Positions 15,583 through 22,992 are shown, counted from the first letter of the stretch. The stretch is DNA of 32,114 bases from Lachnospiraceae bacterium (GCA_016280395.1 JAEEGQ010000092.1:1-32114), one strand, 5' to 3'. Made by a program: numbers and translations. The notes: generated from the letters alone by a model not told the origin.

Positions 15583-16089
15583 TCACTTTGCCAGTGTTAC
15601 CTCGGCTATCTCTCTTGTCGGCCAAAAAGCGCAAAGATGTAATTTTGTTATTATTCCCATGAAAGGCCGGAAATGCTTAACCAGGACCGGTAGTGCTTTT
15701 TGTATTGTCTCCGCTTCATCTATGAGTATCGTTGCATGCGGTGTCCACGGGAACAGTTCATCTGTCTCTGTTTTTATCGCCTGCCGCAGCTCCAAAAGCC
15801 CGGCAGGATTCATATCAGGGGCCGTAAACAGCACCTTCCCGCCGGCAAACAATCCGATGTGGCTCATATGGACAGGTATTTCAGAAAACCGCTTTGCAAG
15901 CTCATTCATCTCATGAACGACTTCAGTTTCCTTATTCAGTGCAAACCGACCAAGACTTATGTGATACGGAAGGCCCTGTGTCTGTACTCCTGTAAAACCC
16001 GCATCCCGCAGCTTCCCATACCAATCACTCATGATTTGCTGGGATTCATCGTCCAAATCCGCCATTAATGTCAAAAACTCTTCAGCCAT
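15583..16089 (-). CDS. 2H phosphoesterase / 2'-5' RNA ligase family protein
   Basis: A 168-residue LigT-like protein with both histidine motifs of the 2H fold: H-x-S in GLPYHISLG (about residue 43) and H-x-T in PWTPHATILI (about residue 118). Family members open 2',3'-cyclic phosphates or act on 2'-5' linked or cyclic nucleotides and RNA ends. AAGGAG precedes the ATG by 5 nt. The next gene upstream on this strand is a flavoprotein with a 22-bp gap, so they may be co-transcribed. The substrate is not predictable. Confidence 0.85.
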   Translation of the reverse strand: MAEEFLTLMADLDDESQQIMSDWYGKLRDAGFTGVQTQGLPYHISLGRFALNKETEVVHEMNELAKRFSEIPVHMSHIGLFAGGKVLFTAPDMNPAGLLELRQAIKTETDELFPWTPHATILIDEAETIQKALPVLVKHFRPFMGIITKLHLCAFWPTREIAEVTLAK

Positions 16090-16111
16090 GTATGCTCCTT
16101 GTGAAACTTGA

Positions 16112-16732
16112 TCATTTCCCGTCGGGAAAGCTGGTAAACGACTTCCTTTCTACCGTCGGAAGGCCGTACTTCTCCTTAGCATCGGCAAATGCCTTGATCA
16201 TAAATGCCATGTTTCTCGCAAGATTTCTCATTGTCTGAAGGCCTTCAAGGTCTTTCTTTACATCTTCCGCCGTAAAGCCATGCACCTGGTTCCAGTATGT
16301 GCTTGAAGCAACGGGCATTCCGCTTATGGTAAAGTACTTGTTCAGGACATCAAAGCTTGCCGTGTTGCCGCCTCTTCTGCAGCTTACAACAGCAGCTCCC
16401 ACCTTCATGTGTTTTGAAAAAGAAGTGCTGTAAAACAGCCTGTCCATGAATGAAAGGATCGTCCCGTTAGGTGAGCCGTAATAAACCGGGCTTCCCACTA
16501 CAAGCCCGTCAGCCGCTTCGAACTTCCCCGCAACTTCATTCACAAGATCGTTAATGACGCACTTTCCGTTCTTCCCGCAGAACCCGCAGGAAACACAGCC
16601 GCGGATATCCTTATTTCCAACCTGTATGAGCTCCGTTTCGATCCCTTCCTCCCTAAAGACCGCGGCCATCTCATTAAGCGCCGTAGCAGTGCATCCGTTT
16701 GCATTCGGACTTCCGTTAAGTAACAATACCAT
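16112..16732 (-). CDS. Flavodoxin-like NAD(P)H:FMN oxidoreductase with cysteine motif
   Basis: A 206-residue NADPH-dependent FMN reductase/iron-sulfur flavoprotein family member. The FMN phosphate loop is LNGSPNANGCTATAL at the N-terminus; CVSCGFCGKNGKC (about residues 48-60) resembles the compact cysteine motif of iron-sulfur flavoproteins; GSPVYYGSPNGTILSFMDRLF is the second flavin loop. The start at 16732 has AAGGAGGAAG upstream; the frame further 5' runs through the repeated leader at 16755-16862. It is probably a redox or detoxification enzyme. Confidence 0.88.
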   Translation of the reverse strand: MVLLLNGSPNANGCTATALNEMAAVFREEGIETELIQVGNKDIRGCVSCGFCGKNGKCVINDLVNEVAGKFEAADGLVVGSPVYYGSPNGTILSFMDRLFYSTSFSKHMKVGAAVVSCRRGGNTASFDVLNKYFTISGMPVASSTYWNQVHGFTAEDVKKDLEGLQTMRNLARNMAFMIKAFADAKEKYGLPTVERKSFTSFPDGK

Positions 16733-16754
16733 TGAATCTTCCTCCTTCTTTGAC

Positions 16755-16862
16755 CTGCGACACTCGGTCGCATTCGCCGTTCCCCCGCGCTTCCGGGCTT
16801 TCGGTTCAAATGCAGCTTGTGACATTTGGCCACATTCGCCCTTTCCCGGGCTTCCGGGCTTT
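16755..16862 (-). repeat. Two diverged 47-bp direct repeats with hairpins before the flavoprotein gene
   Basis: 16755-16801 and 16816-16862 are related, sharing AAAGCCCGGAAGC, GGCGAATG and a TGTC(G/A)CA end on the minus strand. On that strand one copy carries a perfect GCGAC-CGAGT-GTCGC stem and the other GTGGC-CAAAT-GTCAC, partly compensated. They fill the gap between the MazG-like gene and the flavoprotein start. Confidence 0.6.
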
Positions 16863-16881
16863 AATACATGCGTAAAAGCAG

Positions 16882-17115
16882 TTACAGTTTATCGTACTTT
16901 GTACTGACTCCCCTACTCTTATCCACAGGGTACTTCTTCTCGTTTTTGTCGATTTTGTCATTCAGGATTTCGCAAATATCAAATCCTTCCTTCTGAGCCA
17001 ACTGAATGCAGTAATTCATGACATCCGCCAGCTCTTCCTGCAACGCTTTCTTATCCGTGCAAGGTCCCCATTGAAAACATTCAAGGAGTTCTCCCGCTTC
17101 ATATCCATCCTTCAT
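16882..17115 (-). pseudogene. MazG-like nucleotide pyrophosphohydrolase, N-terminally shortened
   Basis: The 77 residues match the C-terminal part of small MazG/RS21-C6-type pyrophosphohydrolases: EAGELLECFQW, EELADVMNYCIQLA, then DKIDKNEKKYPVDKSRG and the KYDKL end. The metal-binding ExxE...ExxD pattern is kept. The usual first helix of about 30 residues is missing; there is an in-frame TAA only 10-12 nt upstream of the ATG. It overlaps the end of the zinc-ribbon gene by 17 nt. It could be a decayed gene, a deletion junction, or a genuinely short form read by translational coupling. Confidence 0.6.
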
Positions 17116-17365
17116 CCCCGCCTGTTATGGCAAGGCTGAGCAATGTATCGTATTTTTCAACATCTTCGCCTTCAATCATCTGTAATAGCTTTGCGGTTTC
17201 AGTGTTTTCCGGCATTTCGTCGTTCGGCCCGAGTTCCATATCCGGTTCCTCTCCGCAATACGGGCAGACAATCGCGGGCGCGATCCTCAGGTCAAGAAAG
17301 CGGCTACCGCACTCTGTGCACTCATAAAAACCGCATTTTTCGGTTCCGTCAGGTACATAATACAT
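17099..17365 (-). CDS. Small acidic zinc-ribbon protein
   Basis: An 88-residue protein starting MYYVPDGTEKCGFYECTECG at 17365, with AGAGGA 8 nt upstream. Two cysteine pairs, CTEC and CPYC about 20 residues apart, form a zinc ribbon; the rest is acidic and helical, ending SLAITGGDEGWI. No function was recognised. Longer readings upstream run into the palindromic repeat at 17423-17484 and are not real. Confidence 0.7.
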   Translation of the reverse strand: MYYVPDGTEKCGFYECTECGSRFLDLRIAPAIVCPYCGEEPDMELGPNDEMPENTETAKLLQMIEGEDVEKYDTLLSLAITGGDEGWI

Positions 17366-17422
17366 GTTTTGTTTCCTCTTCATTCGTCTATTTTTTGTAG
17401 GATTTCGTTTGGATTCGGCCCG

Positions 17423-17484
17423 GTTGTCACCGGGGACGGTTCTTTCTGACAATGTTGTCAACAAGAACCGTCCCCACTGACAAC
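17423..17484. repeat. Palindromic GGGGACGGTTCTT element, copy 1
   Basis: A long inverted repeat: GTTGTCA...TGACAAC outside, GGGGACGGTTCTT/AAGAACCGTCCCC inside, with a central TGACAA-TG-TTGTCA. It closely matches copy 2 at 18828-18877. It overlaps the last codons of the cyclase gene. Palindromes of this look are dispersed in many clostridial genomes, and some are REP-like elements mobilised by Y1 transposases; that link is inference here. Confidence 0.85.
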
Positions 17485-18075
17485 ATCGCCGATCAGCACA
17501 GCCCTGCAAGGCGAACCGTCTGCTCCCGAAAGGTTTAACGGCGCCGCATTTAACAAATAAACACCTTCCGGGACCGCTGCGAGCCGGATTCCTTCAAGTA
17601 AGACAGTACCTGCCGAAAGCAATGCGAGATGTACCGCCATCGGCGCATTTTCCGGACCTACGGTCTGTGATTCATTGCCAAGCAGCAGTATTCCGGCAGC
17701 GGCAAATGCTTTTGCGGCTTCCAAAGAGACTTCTGCGTCTCCCTTGATAAGTATCCTCTTTCCCGCCTCGTGATCAAGTACTTCCGCTTTTTTCAGTATT
17801 TCTGCGGCATCTTCGCCGGTAACGCTCCCCGCGTGTTCCGCCACATAAGCCTTTCCAACAAACGCATCAAGGCTAACCTTATCCACGGTTTTCCCGTCTT
17901 TTAAGAAATGAAACGGCGCATCCACATGCGTGCCGTTGTGGGCGCACATGCTGAACGCCGTGAGATTATATAAGTCGCCGTTTTCCATTGAACTTAACAG
18001 CTTCTTTTCAGGTGCGGGATCGCCGGGGTATACGCGGCAGCCGAAAACTTCCTGCGAAATATCATAGATCATCAT
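17458..18075 (-). CDS. Cyclase-family metal hydrolase (kynurenine-formamidase-like fold)
   Basis: A 205-residue PF04199 protein. The metal-binding signature HNGTHVDAPFHF is at about residues 46-57, and DISQEV...YPGDPAP opens the fold. Relatives hydrolyse N-formylkynurenine, isatin or other cyclic amides; the substrate is unknown here. GGAG lies about 8 nt before the tandem ATGs. The last residues (about GDVVSGDGSC) and the stop are encoded by the palindromic repeat at 17423-17484, so the element has replaced the native C-terminal end. Because the end of this fold is usually short and outside the active site, the protein may still work. Confidence 0.88.
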   Translation of the reverse strand: MMIYDISQEVFGCRVYPGDPAPEKKLLSSMENGDLYNLTAFSMCAHNGTHVDAPFHFLKDGKTVDKVSLDAFVGKAYVAEHAGSVTGEDAAEILKKAEVLDHEAGKRILIKGDAEVSLEAAKAFAAAGILLLGNESQTVGPENAPMAVHLALLSAGTVLLEGIRLAAVPEGVYLLNAAPLNLSGADGSPCRAVLIGDVVSGDGSC

Positions 18076-18100
18076 CGTTAATTCTCCGTTTCAGAACCGA

Positions 18101-18235
18101 TCATCGAAAGATGCTTTTTAATACCTTCTTTGAAGCATATGCAGCCCTTTGCAAATCTCTACAGCTTGCAAACAAGATGGACAGCGCTCCGACCTCGAGC
18201 CGGTTTTCTTCAGTTATTTCAGTAAGATTGACCAT
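18101..18235 (-). pseudogene. N-terminal fragment of a GNAT-like acetyltransferase gene
   Basis: A 44-residue frame, MVNLTEITEENRLEVGALS..., begins inside the end of the Nudix gene (17-nt overlap) with AGAGGG upstream. The opening resembles the first strand and helix of GNAT acetyltransferases of the form V-L-x-x-I-T-x-E-N, but the frame then ends after 44 codons, far short of the usual 150. It is probably a deletion remnant, though a small real peptide is not excluded. Confidence 0.35.
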
Positions 18236-18716
18236 GAAACCCTCTTTTTGAATAATGATTCTCGTGTGGCATGGGATATTTCACACCATTAAAATACGCC
18301 TCAAGCGCCGCTTTGTGATCTTCCGCAAAAACTTCGGGAAGTTCGTCTTTCCCGAAAAAACGCAGTTCAAAAGATTCTTCGTCGATCCTCGGCTCACCGC
18401 TGATAATTTCCGCAGTATACACCGCTGAAATGACATGGGCTTGGTCTCCGTTGCTCCATACCATGTCATGGTTGTGAAAGATTCCGACGAAACCGGTAAG
18501 CTTGACCTTAAGCCCTGTTTCTTCGCGTATTTCACGAATTGCAGCCTCCTCATATGTTTCATTCATCTCAAGAAGTCCGCCTATCAGCCCCCACTTATTA
18601 TTGTCGGAACGGCGCTGAAAAAGGATCTTATCATCGCGTGTTATTATGGCGCCAGCGCAGTTTAATATTATCTTTCTGTGCCCTATCAAAGGACGCAGCT
18701 CGTGAATATAGTCCAT
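18219..18716 (-). CDS. Nudix hydrolase
   Basis: A 165-residue Nudix protein with a full Nudix box GGLLEMNETYEEAAIREIRE followed by ETGL (about residues 46-69), which fits G-x5-E-x7-REUxEExGU. GGAGG lies 5 nt before the ATG at 18716. A TATAAT box about 40 bp upstream marks the promoter, with a poor -35. Such enzymes clean up oxidised or activated nucleotide diphosphates. The end overlaps the GNAT-like fragment. Confidence 0.9.
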   Translation of the reverse strand: MDYIHELRPLIGHRKIILNCAGAIITRDDKILFQRRSDNNKWGLIGGLLEMNETYEEAAIREIREETGLKVKLTGFVGIFHNHDMVWSNGDQAHVISAVYTAEIISGEPRIDEESFELRFFGKDELPEVFAEDHKAALEAYFNGVKYPMPHENHYSKRGFHGQSY

Positions 18717-18827
18717 GTTGGCCTCCGTGATCCCGTTTTATCCATACTAGTGCAATTATATCAGACTCTGCCCTTTTTTTCACTAAAAATACTTAAACCC
18801 GAAAATGAGCTCTCATAAACGCGAAAA

Positions 18828-18877
18828 ACCGGGGACGGTTCTCTCTGACAACATTGTCAAAAAGAACCGTCCCCGGT
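18828..18877. repeat. Palindromic GGGGACGGTTCTT element, copy 2
   Basis: ACCGGGGACGGTTCT (18828-18842) pairs with AGAACCGTCCCCGGT (18863-18877) around a TGACAA-CA-TTGTCA core. On the minus strand TTTTT follows the stem, so it can also end transcripts of the small gene at 18980-19186. Confidence 0.85.
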
Positions 18878-18979
18878 GACATCTTCATTCCTGATCATAC
18901 ATATCTCCTTAAATCTACGGCCCGGTGTAAACAGGGCAAAACACACAGCTCCGTAAACATGCGACGTATTAAAGAAGCC

Positions 18980-19186
18980 CTACAACAACTTCTTAAGCTC
19001 TTTAATATATTTATCCGATTCCTTCGTTATGGTCTTCAGCAGTTTGAGCTCATGCTGATCAATCTTGTCGTCATCTTTTTTTGCTGCATGTTCACACAGT
19101 TTCAGGAAGTTTTCAACCTGCATTATCTGGTTTTGTATCTGCAAATCCAGAAACACATTTCTCTCATACGAACCTTTAGCTTTCAT
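18980..19186 (-). CDS. Small helical protein of unknown function
   Basis: A 68-residue protein starting MKAKGSYERNVFLDLQIQNQ at 19186, with GGGGAG about 8 nt upstream. It is rich in Lys, Glu and Asp with regularly spaced Leu/Ile, so an alpha-helical or coiled-coil hairpin is likely. No family was recognised. It is a monocistronic gene between repeat copy 2 and a gene-poor stretch. Confidence 0.6.
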   Translation of the reverse strand: MKAKGSYERNVFLDLQIQNQIMQVENFLKLCEHAAKKDDDKIDQHELKLLKTITKESDKYIKELKKLL

Positions 19187-19282
19187 ATTTTGGTCTCCCC
19201 TATTTTTATTGACATCTGATCGCCGATAGAATAATAATATCATTGATGGATTTCTACTTCAAGTAAGAAAGGACCAACTTTG

Positions 19283-19416
19283 ATGGACAGTATCAGAAAT
19301 GGAATCTGGGAAGTAATAAAACGGCTGCACTAAAAAGAGGTGCTGTTATCGCGTCGTTTCTATCGATAGGCCTTATCGCTGACGGTATTCACCTTCTGAT
19401 CTCGCTTTTCTTCTGA
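19283..19416 (+). pseudogene. Possible frameshifted small membrane protein
   Basis: An ATG with AAAGGA upstream gives MDSIRNGIWEVIKRLH and stops at 19333. The neighbouring frame continues with LKRGAVIASFLSIGLIADG and a hydrophobic end to TGA at 19416. Together they would be one short single-span protein of about 43 residues broken by one frameshift. The rest of 19187-19566 shows only an inverted repeat, GGTTTGTA (19442-19449) with TACAAACC (19480-19487). Weak support. Confidence 0.3.
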
Positions 19417-19561
19417 CATTCATTCCCGTTCAATACGAGCCGGTTTGTATACTATACCGGCGTTTACACCCATTTGGTGTACAAACCCCTTCCCTGCCTG
19501 CAAAAAAGCACAGTTCCTGTCCTGTTGCGGGGTCGGTCGCTATGCATAACTTCCTTGACTG

Positions 19562-19604
19562 TAAAAAGGACGAGCCTCCCATGCTATCATGAGAGGCCCG
19601 TCCT
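19562..19604 (-). terminator. Terminator after the DUF1648-like gene
   Basis: On the minus strand AGGACGGGCCTC pairs with GAGGCTCGTCCT (one mismatch) and TTTTTA follows. It lies 21 bp after the gene's stop. Confidence 0.8.
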
Positions 19605-19624
19605 GTTAGCAAATTCTTCAGTTT

Positions 19625-20113
19625 TCAAGCATATTTCCGTCCATCCCTGATTATCTTGATTATGAAGAAGATCGAGGTCAGGACCATCATCGCTGTTCCT
19701 GTGATCATGATACCGCTTGCTGCCTTGCGAGCAGTGTACAGCAGTACGGTGCCGATAAACGACATAAGTCCGAAGATCAGTGTGATCACGCAAACCATTG
19801 CAGCTGCGTCTCTGTAGAGGATTGGGCCATTTTTCTCCGTGATCGTTACAGGTATGTTCCAGATGGAAACCGGCGCAAGGAGTACAAAGGAATCCATCAT
19901 CGCGTTAGCAACCAGAAATACAATGGGCAGACCAAGGTTTTCCCAGGCTGATGCATACTCAAGAGGCTGGCCGGCATCATCAAACTTTATGGGTATCTCT
20001 CCTCCCGAAGTCGCAGCAAACACGATCCCTACTACTACCGCCGATACAGAAAACACCGCAGCCACTGTAAGTATTATAATGTGTAAAGTGTTGATATATG
20101 CTCTCATTTTCAT
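19625..20113 (-). CDS. DUF1648/SdpI-like membrane protein
   Basis: A 162-residue protein with four hydrophobic segments. After the first membrane span the sequence IPIKFDDAGQPLEYASAWENLGLP resembles the DUF1648 motif (IPxHF-x-x-x-G-x-P-x-x-x-G), found in SdpI-type immunity and envelope proteins. The match is partial, so the function is open. GGAGG sits 9 nt before the ATG and is itself part of the three-hairpin repeat (20117-20268), giving the gene an unusual leader. Confidence 0.65.
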   Translation of the reverse strand: MKMRAYINTLHIIILTVAAVFSVSAVVVGIVFAATSGGEIPIKFDDAGQPLEYASAWENLGLPIVFLVANAMMDSFVLLAPVSIWNIPVTITEKNGPILYRDAAAMVCVITLIFGLMSFIGTVLLYTARKAASGIMITGTAMMVLTSIFFIIKIIRDGRKYA

Positions 20114-20116
20114 ATT

Positions 20117-20268
20117 ACTTAACCTCCATGCTGCGAGTGAAACGAGCAGCTAATGGTTGCATTTGTGCGAGGATTACGCAGCACAAATGCGCTGTTTGAA
20201 AGTTTACTTTCAAACTTAACCTCCATGCTGCGAGCACAGCGAGCAGCTAATGGTTGCATTTGTGCGAG
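20117..20268 (-). repeat. Compound repeat: 55-bp direct repeats flanking two perfect hairpins
   Basis: 20117-20171 and 20214-20268 are direct copies 97 bp apart, differing mainly at TGAAAC versus CACAGC. Between and across them are perfect stems GCATTTGTGC/GCACAAATGC (20159-20190) and GTTTGAAAGT/ACTTTCAAAC (20194-20215). Each direct copy also holds a CTGC...GCAG stem. On the minus strand each copy contains ATGCAACCATTAGCTGC and GGAGGTTAAGT. From the first ATG a 15-codon frame stops (20115-20117) one base before the next gene's ATG; from the second a 46-codon frame spans the element (20119-20259). Confidence 0.8.
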
Positions 20269-20287
20269 CCCCCCCGCCCGGGAACCG

Positions 20288-20482
20288 TCAGACATCTAAA
20301 TCCGGCGGCACATCTATGTCCTCTCCGACATACTTTCCGTTCTTCTTGCGCTGTTTCACGCACTCCGTAAGCAGATACTCGATCTGGCCGTTCACCGACC
20401 TGAAATCGTCCTCAGCCCACTTTGCAAGCGCATTATACAGTTGTTCGTTAAGCCTTAAAGGCACTTGTTTCTTTTCTGCCAT
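20288..20482 (-). CDS. Ribbon-helix-helix (Arc/CopG-like) DNA-binding protein
   Basis: A 64-residue protein. The N-terminal strand KKQVPLRLNEQLYNAL followed by helices AKWAEDDFRSVNGQIEYLLTECV matches the Arc-type ribbon-helix-helix fold, which binds palindromic operators as a dimer. The tail GEDIDVPPDLDV is acidic. It lies 19 bp downstream of the SPFH gene in the same direction and is probably co-transcribed. The palindrome over the SPFH promoter at 21625-21641 is a natural candidate target for autoregulation. It resembles antitoxins, but no toxin gene is adjacent. Confidence 0.8.
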   Translation of the reverse strand: MAEKKQVPLRLNEQLYNALAKWAEDDFRSVNGQIEYLLTECVKQRKKNGKYVGEDIDVPPDLDV

Positions 20483-20501
20483 TAAACATCACTTTCCTGT
20501 C

Positions 20502-21512
20502 TTAATAAAGGCTTCCGGAATTAACGACCGGCTGTGCATCATGATTACCGCAAAGGACTACGAGCAGGTTCGATACCATCGCAGCCTTGCGCTCTTCATC
20601 AAGATTTACAACATTGTTCTCGTTCAGTCTTTCAAGGGCAAGCTCCACCATGCCCACAGCACCGTCAACGATCATCTTTCTTGCATCGATGATGGCCGAT
20701 GCCTGCTGACGCTGAAGCATTGCCGCTGCGATTTCGGGCGCGTACGCAAGGTATGTGATCCTCGACTCGATTATCTCGATACCGGCGGACTCAACGCGTC
20801 CCTGGATTTCTTCTTTGATACGCTTTGCAACGATCTCGCTCGAGCCGCGGAGTGAACCTTCATCTGCCTGGCCGTCGCCTGTTGTATCCACATTCTGCGC
20901 TACATCATACGGGTAGATCCTTACGATATTGCGGAGCGCCGAGTCGCACTGGAGCGAAAGGAATTCCTTGTAGTTTTCAACATTAAACACTGCCTTTGCG
21001 GTATCAACAATCCTCCATGTTACTGCGATGCCAATCTCCACGGGGTTTCCGAGACAGTCATTGATCTTCTGCCTTGTGTTGTTGAGTGTCATGACCTTTA
21101 ACGAAAGCTTCTTTGAAGGCATCTCGATGCTCGTTGCAACACCGGAGATATTGATGGTGTTGTTGCTCTGCACATCACCACTCTGGTTGAGCCTTGTGTT
21201 GGCTGCGGGGTTAACAGCGGTAACAAAAGGGTTCACCCAGTAAAAGCCGTCGCCTTTAAGCGTTCCGATGTACTTACCGAAAAGCGTGAGTACCAGCGCT
21301 TCCTGCGGTTTCAGCACCTTAAGGCCTATGTAGAGGATGGAGCCAAGGCTCATATACACTGTACAGATAACAAAGAGCACTATGTACAGCGCACCCTCTT
21401 CAAGCTTCATAGCCGTAAAGACCATGCCGCCGATTGCAGCAAGCTGCGACAGGATGATAAGGAACATCGCAAGCATACCGTTTTGATTTACTTTTAAGAT
21501 TTTCTCTTCCAT
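20502..21512 (-). CDS. SPFH/Band-7 (stomatin-like) membrane protein
   Basis: A 336-residue protein with two N-terminal membrane segments (about residues 13-38 and 42-62) followed by an SPFH domain beginning KVLKPQEALVLTLFGKYIGT and running to about residue 260 (ESAGIEIIESRITYLAYAPEIAAAMLQRQQA), then a short helical tail. The start at 21512 follows AAGGAG by about 7 nt; a longer frame upstream has no site. SPFH proteins form large ring-like scaffolds in membranes and often govern quality control. The pairing with a ribbon-helix-helix gene right behind it suggests the scaffold is under feedback control. Confidence 0.92.
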   Translation of the reverse strand: MEEKILKVNQNGMLAMFLIILSQLAAIGGMVFTAMKLEEGALYIVLFVICTVYMSLGSILYIGLKVLKPQEALVLTLFGKYIGTLKGDGFYWVNPFVTAVNPAANTRLNQSGDVQSNNTINISGVATSIEMPSKKLSLKVMTLNNTRQKINDCLGNPVEIGIAVTWRIVDTAKAVFNVENYKEFLSLQCDSALRNIVRIYPYDVAQNVDTTGDGQADEGSLRGSSEIVAKRIKEEIQGRVESAGIEIIESRITYLAYAPEIAAAMLQRQQASAIIDARKMIVDGAVGMVELALERLNENNVVNLDEERKAAMVSNLLVVLCGNHDAQPVVNSGSLY

Positions 21513-21624
21513 GACTTTTCTCCTTCTCTGAGAATGGACTCCCCCCCTCATGACCGGATCTTCGCGTCTGGTCACCGCGTCACGTCCTTCGCGTCCGATC
21601 CGATCCCAAGGGTTGTGTGTTCTT

Positions 21625-21662
21625 GATATCACAATGATATCATATAGATTTCTGTTTGTCAA
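21625..21662 (-). promoter_or_regulatory. SPFH operon promoter with palindromic operator
   Basis: On the minus strand TTGACA (21657-21662), 17 bp, TATCAT (21634-21639). A perfect inverted repeat GATATCA-TTG-TGATATC (21625-21641) covers the -10 box and start site. The leader from there to the ATG is about 110 nt. Confidence 0.7.
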
Positions 21663-21789
21663 CATGATTTCTTAAGACACAAAAACGCGAAAAAACTGCT
21701 AAAGCAGGCATGACAAACACAAAAAAAACCATTCATTGCGCACCGATCCCATGCAGGGCACACAAAGCGCAGGCATGGGCGCACAAAAC

Positions 21790-21820
21790 AAAACAGCAAA
21801 GGAATTGTTCCCTTGCTGTT
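21790..21820 (-). terminator. Terminator after the GH5 gene
   Basis: On the minus strand AACAGCAAGGGAACAATTCC and TTTGCTGTT form a 7-bp outer stem with GGGAA/TTCC(T) inside, followed by TTGTTTTG. It lies about 105 bp after the GH5 stop. Confidence 0.7.
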
Positions 21821-21923
21821 AAGGTTACTGCCCTTTGCTGTTCCTGTGATCATTTCTTTTATTTTTTCCCTGCCGTGCTGCAACCATATCAAAAGACAGT
21901 TCTCCGGCCTTTCCCAAGGCGTC

Positions 21924-22958
21924 TCAGATCGCCCTTACAACTTCTTCCCTTACTTGGTCCATCCGCTTGTCGGCGATACCGAAATTCATGGACTTGTAGC
22001 TCCATGCGGCGTGTCCGATATTGTACTTATTCAGGCAGGCGCAGATGTCAATGTACCACTTTTTCGCATCTTCGGGCGTTGCGTTCTCGATAACGCCGAA
22101 TTCACCGCAATACACCGCAACATCGCGCTCTTCTGCAATCCTTACGGCTTTTTGAAGGATATTATCAAAATACTCCCTGCCAAGCGCATCCCCGTCAGAC
22201 TTTCCTTCGGGCTTTATAAAACTGCCGAACCCCGGAAGCATGGTGCGCATTATGTTCTCGTACTCACCGTAGCTTGTCTCATACGCTATCCTGAAGGCCG
22301 GATCCATTTCCTTTACCCAGTATGCGCCCTGATGCGTGAAAGGGAACGGATCATAGCAGTGGAAATTATAGACCACATTCCCGTCAAGCGGGAGCGGAAG
22401 GTCAGGAAGCGCATCAATGCTGTTGTTGTAATAGCCGCCAAGCAGGATTTTCGTAACGGGCGCCGTCTTCCTGATCCGCTTTATGCACTCTGTCGAGATC
22501 GCGTTCCACCTGTCGGAATACTCCTTTGAAGTCACCTCGTTCAAAAGCTCGAAAGCCACTCTGTCACTGTACTTTCCGTATCTTTTTGCAAGCTCTTCCC
22601 ACATCTTATAGAAGCGCTCCTGCAAAGCCGGATCGTCAAAAAAACCGGACTCATTGTAGCCCAGATCAAAGCTGTAACCATAGGTCTTATGCACGTCAAG
22701 TACCATGTTAAGGCCGTACTTTCCGCACCATCCGACAGCCTTGTCGATATATCCGAAGCCGTCTTCAAGGTAGTTCCCGGCTTTGTCCTGGATAAGCTCG
22801 TAATCTATCGGCACGCGGACATGGTCCATACCCCAGTTCTTTATAATTTCTATGTCCTTTTCAACAATAAAGGTGTCATACCGTTCCTTTGTGTGATCGC
22901 ACTGCGAGAGCCATCCTCCGAGGTTGACTCCGTACATGTACCCTTCAAAGATCTTCAT
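21924..22958 (-). CDS. GH5 family glycoside hydrolase, cytoplasmic
   Basis: A 344-residue TIM-barrel GH5 enzyme. The catalytic acid/base is in FELLNEVTS (E141) and the nucleophile in AVYCGEFGV (E286). GVNLGGWLSQCD at the N-terminus and the HVRVPIDYE strand are typical of the endoglucanase/exoglucanase group. The single domain has no signal peptide, no carbohydrate-binding module and no dockerin, so it most likely works on short beta-glucans or glucosides taken into the cell. AAAGGA lies upstream of the ATG. It follows a MinD-like ATPase by 34 bp and is last in a long co-oriented run. Confidence 0.9.
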   Translation of the reverse strand: MKIFEGYMYGVNLGGWLSQCDHTKERYDTFIVEKDIEIIKNWGMDHVRVPIDYELIQDKAGNYLEDGFGYIDKAVGWCGKYGLNMVLDVHKTYGYSFDLGYNESGFFDDPALQERFYKMWEELAKRYGKYSDRVAFELLNEVTSKEYSDRWNAISTECIKRIRKTAPVTKILLGGYYNNSIDALPDLPLPLDGNVVYNFHCYDPFPFTHQGAYWVKEMDPAFRIAYETSYGEYENIMRTMLPGFGSFIKPEGKSDGDALGREYFDNILQKAVRIAEERDVAVYCGEFGVIENATPEDAKKWYIDICACLNKYNIGHAAWSYKSMNFGIADKRMDQVREEVVRAI

Positions 22959-22992
22959 TTCCGCATTCCTTTCCGTCTCTGAAATATTGTTT

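Noticed and set aside
17423-18877. CRISPR-like repeats
   Set aside because: Only two copies of the palindrome about 1.4 kb apart with genes between them; no regular spacers.
19430-19612. 60-residue minus-strand frame after the DUF1648-like gene
   Set aside because: Begins inside the terminator hairpin and has no ribosome binding site; a faint TG-x-x-x-x-F motif is not enough.
21659-21892. 77-residue minus-strand frame upstream of the SPFH promoter
   Set aside because: Cys/Phe-rich composition, overlaps the terminator at 21790-21820 and the -35 box; no start signal.
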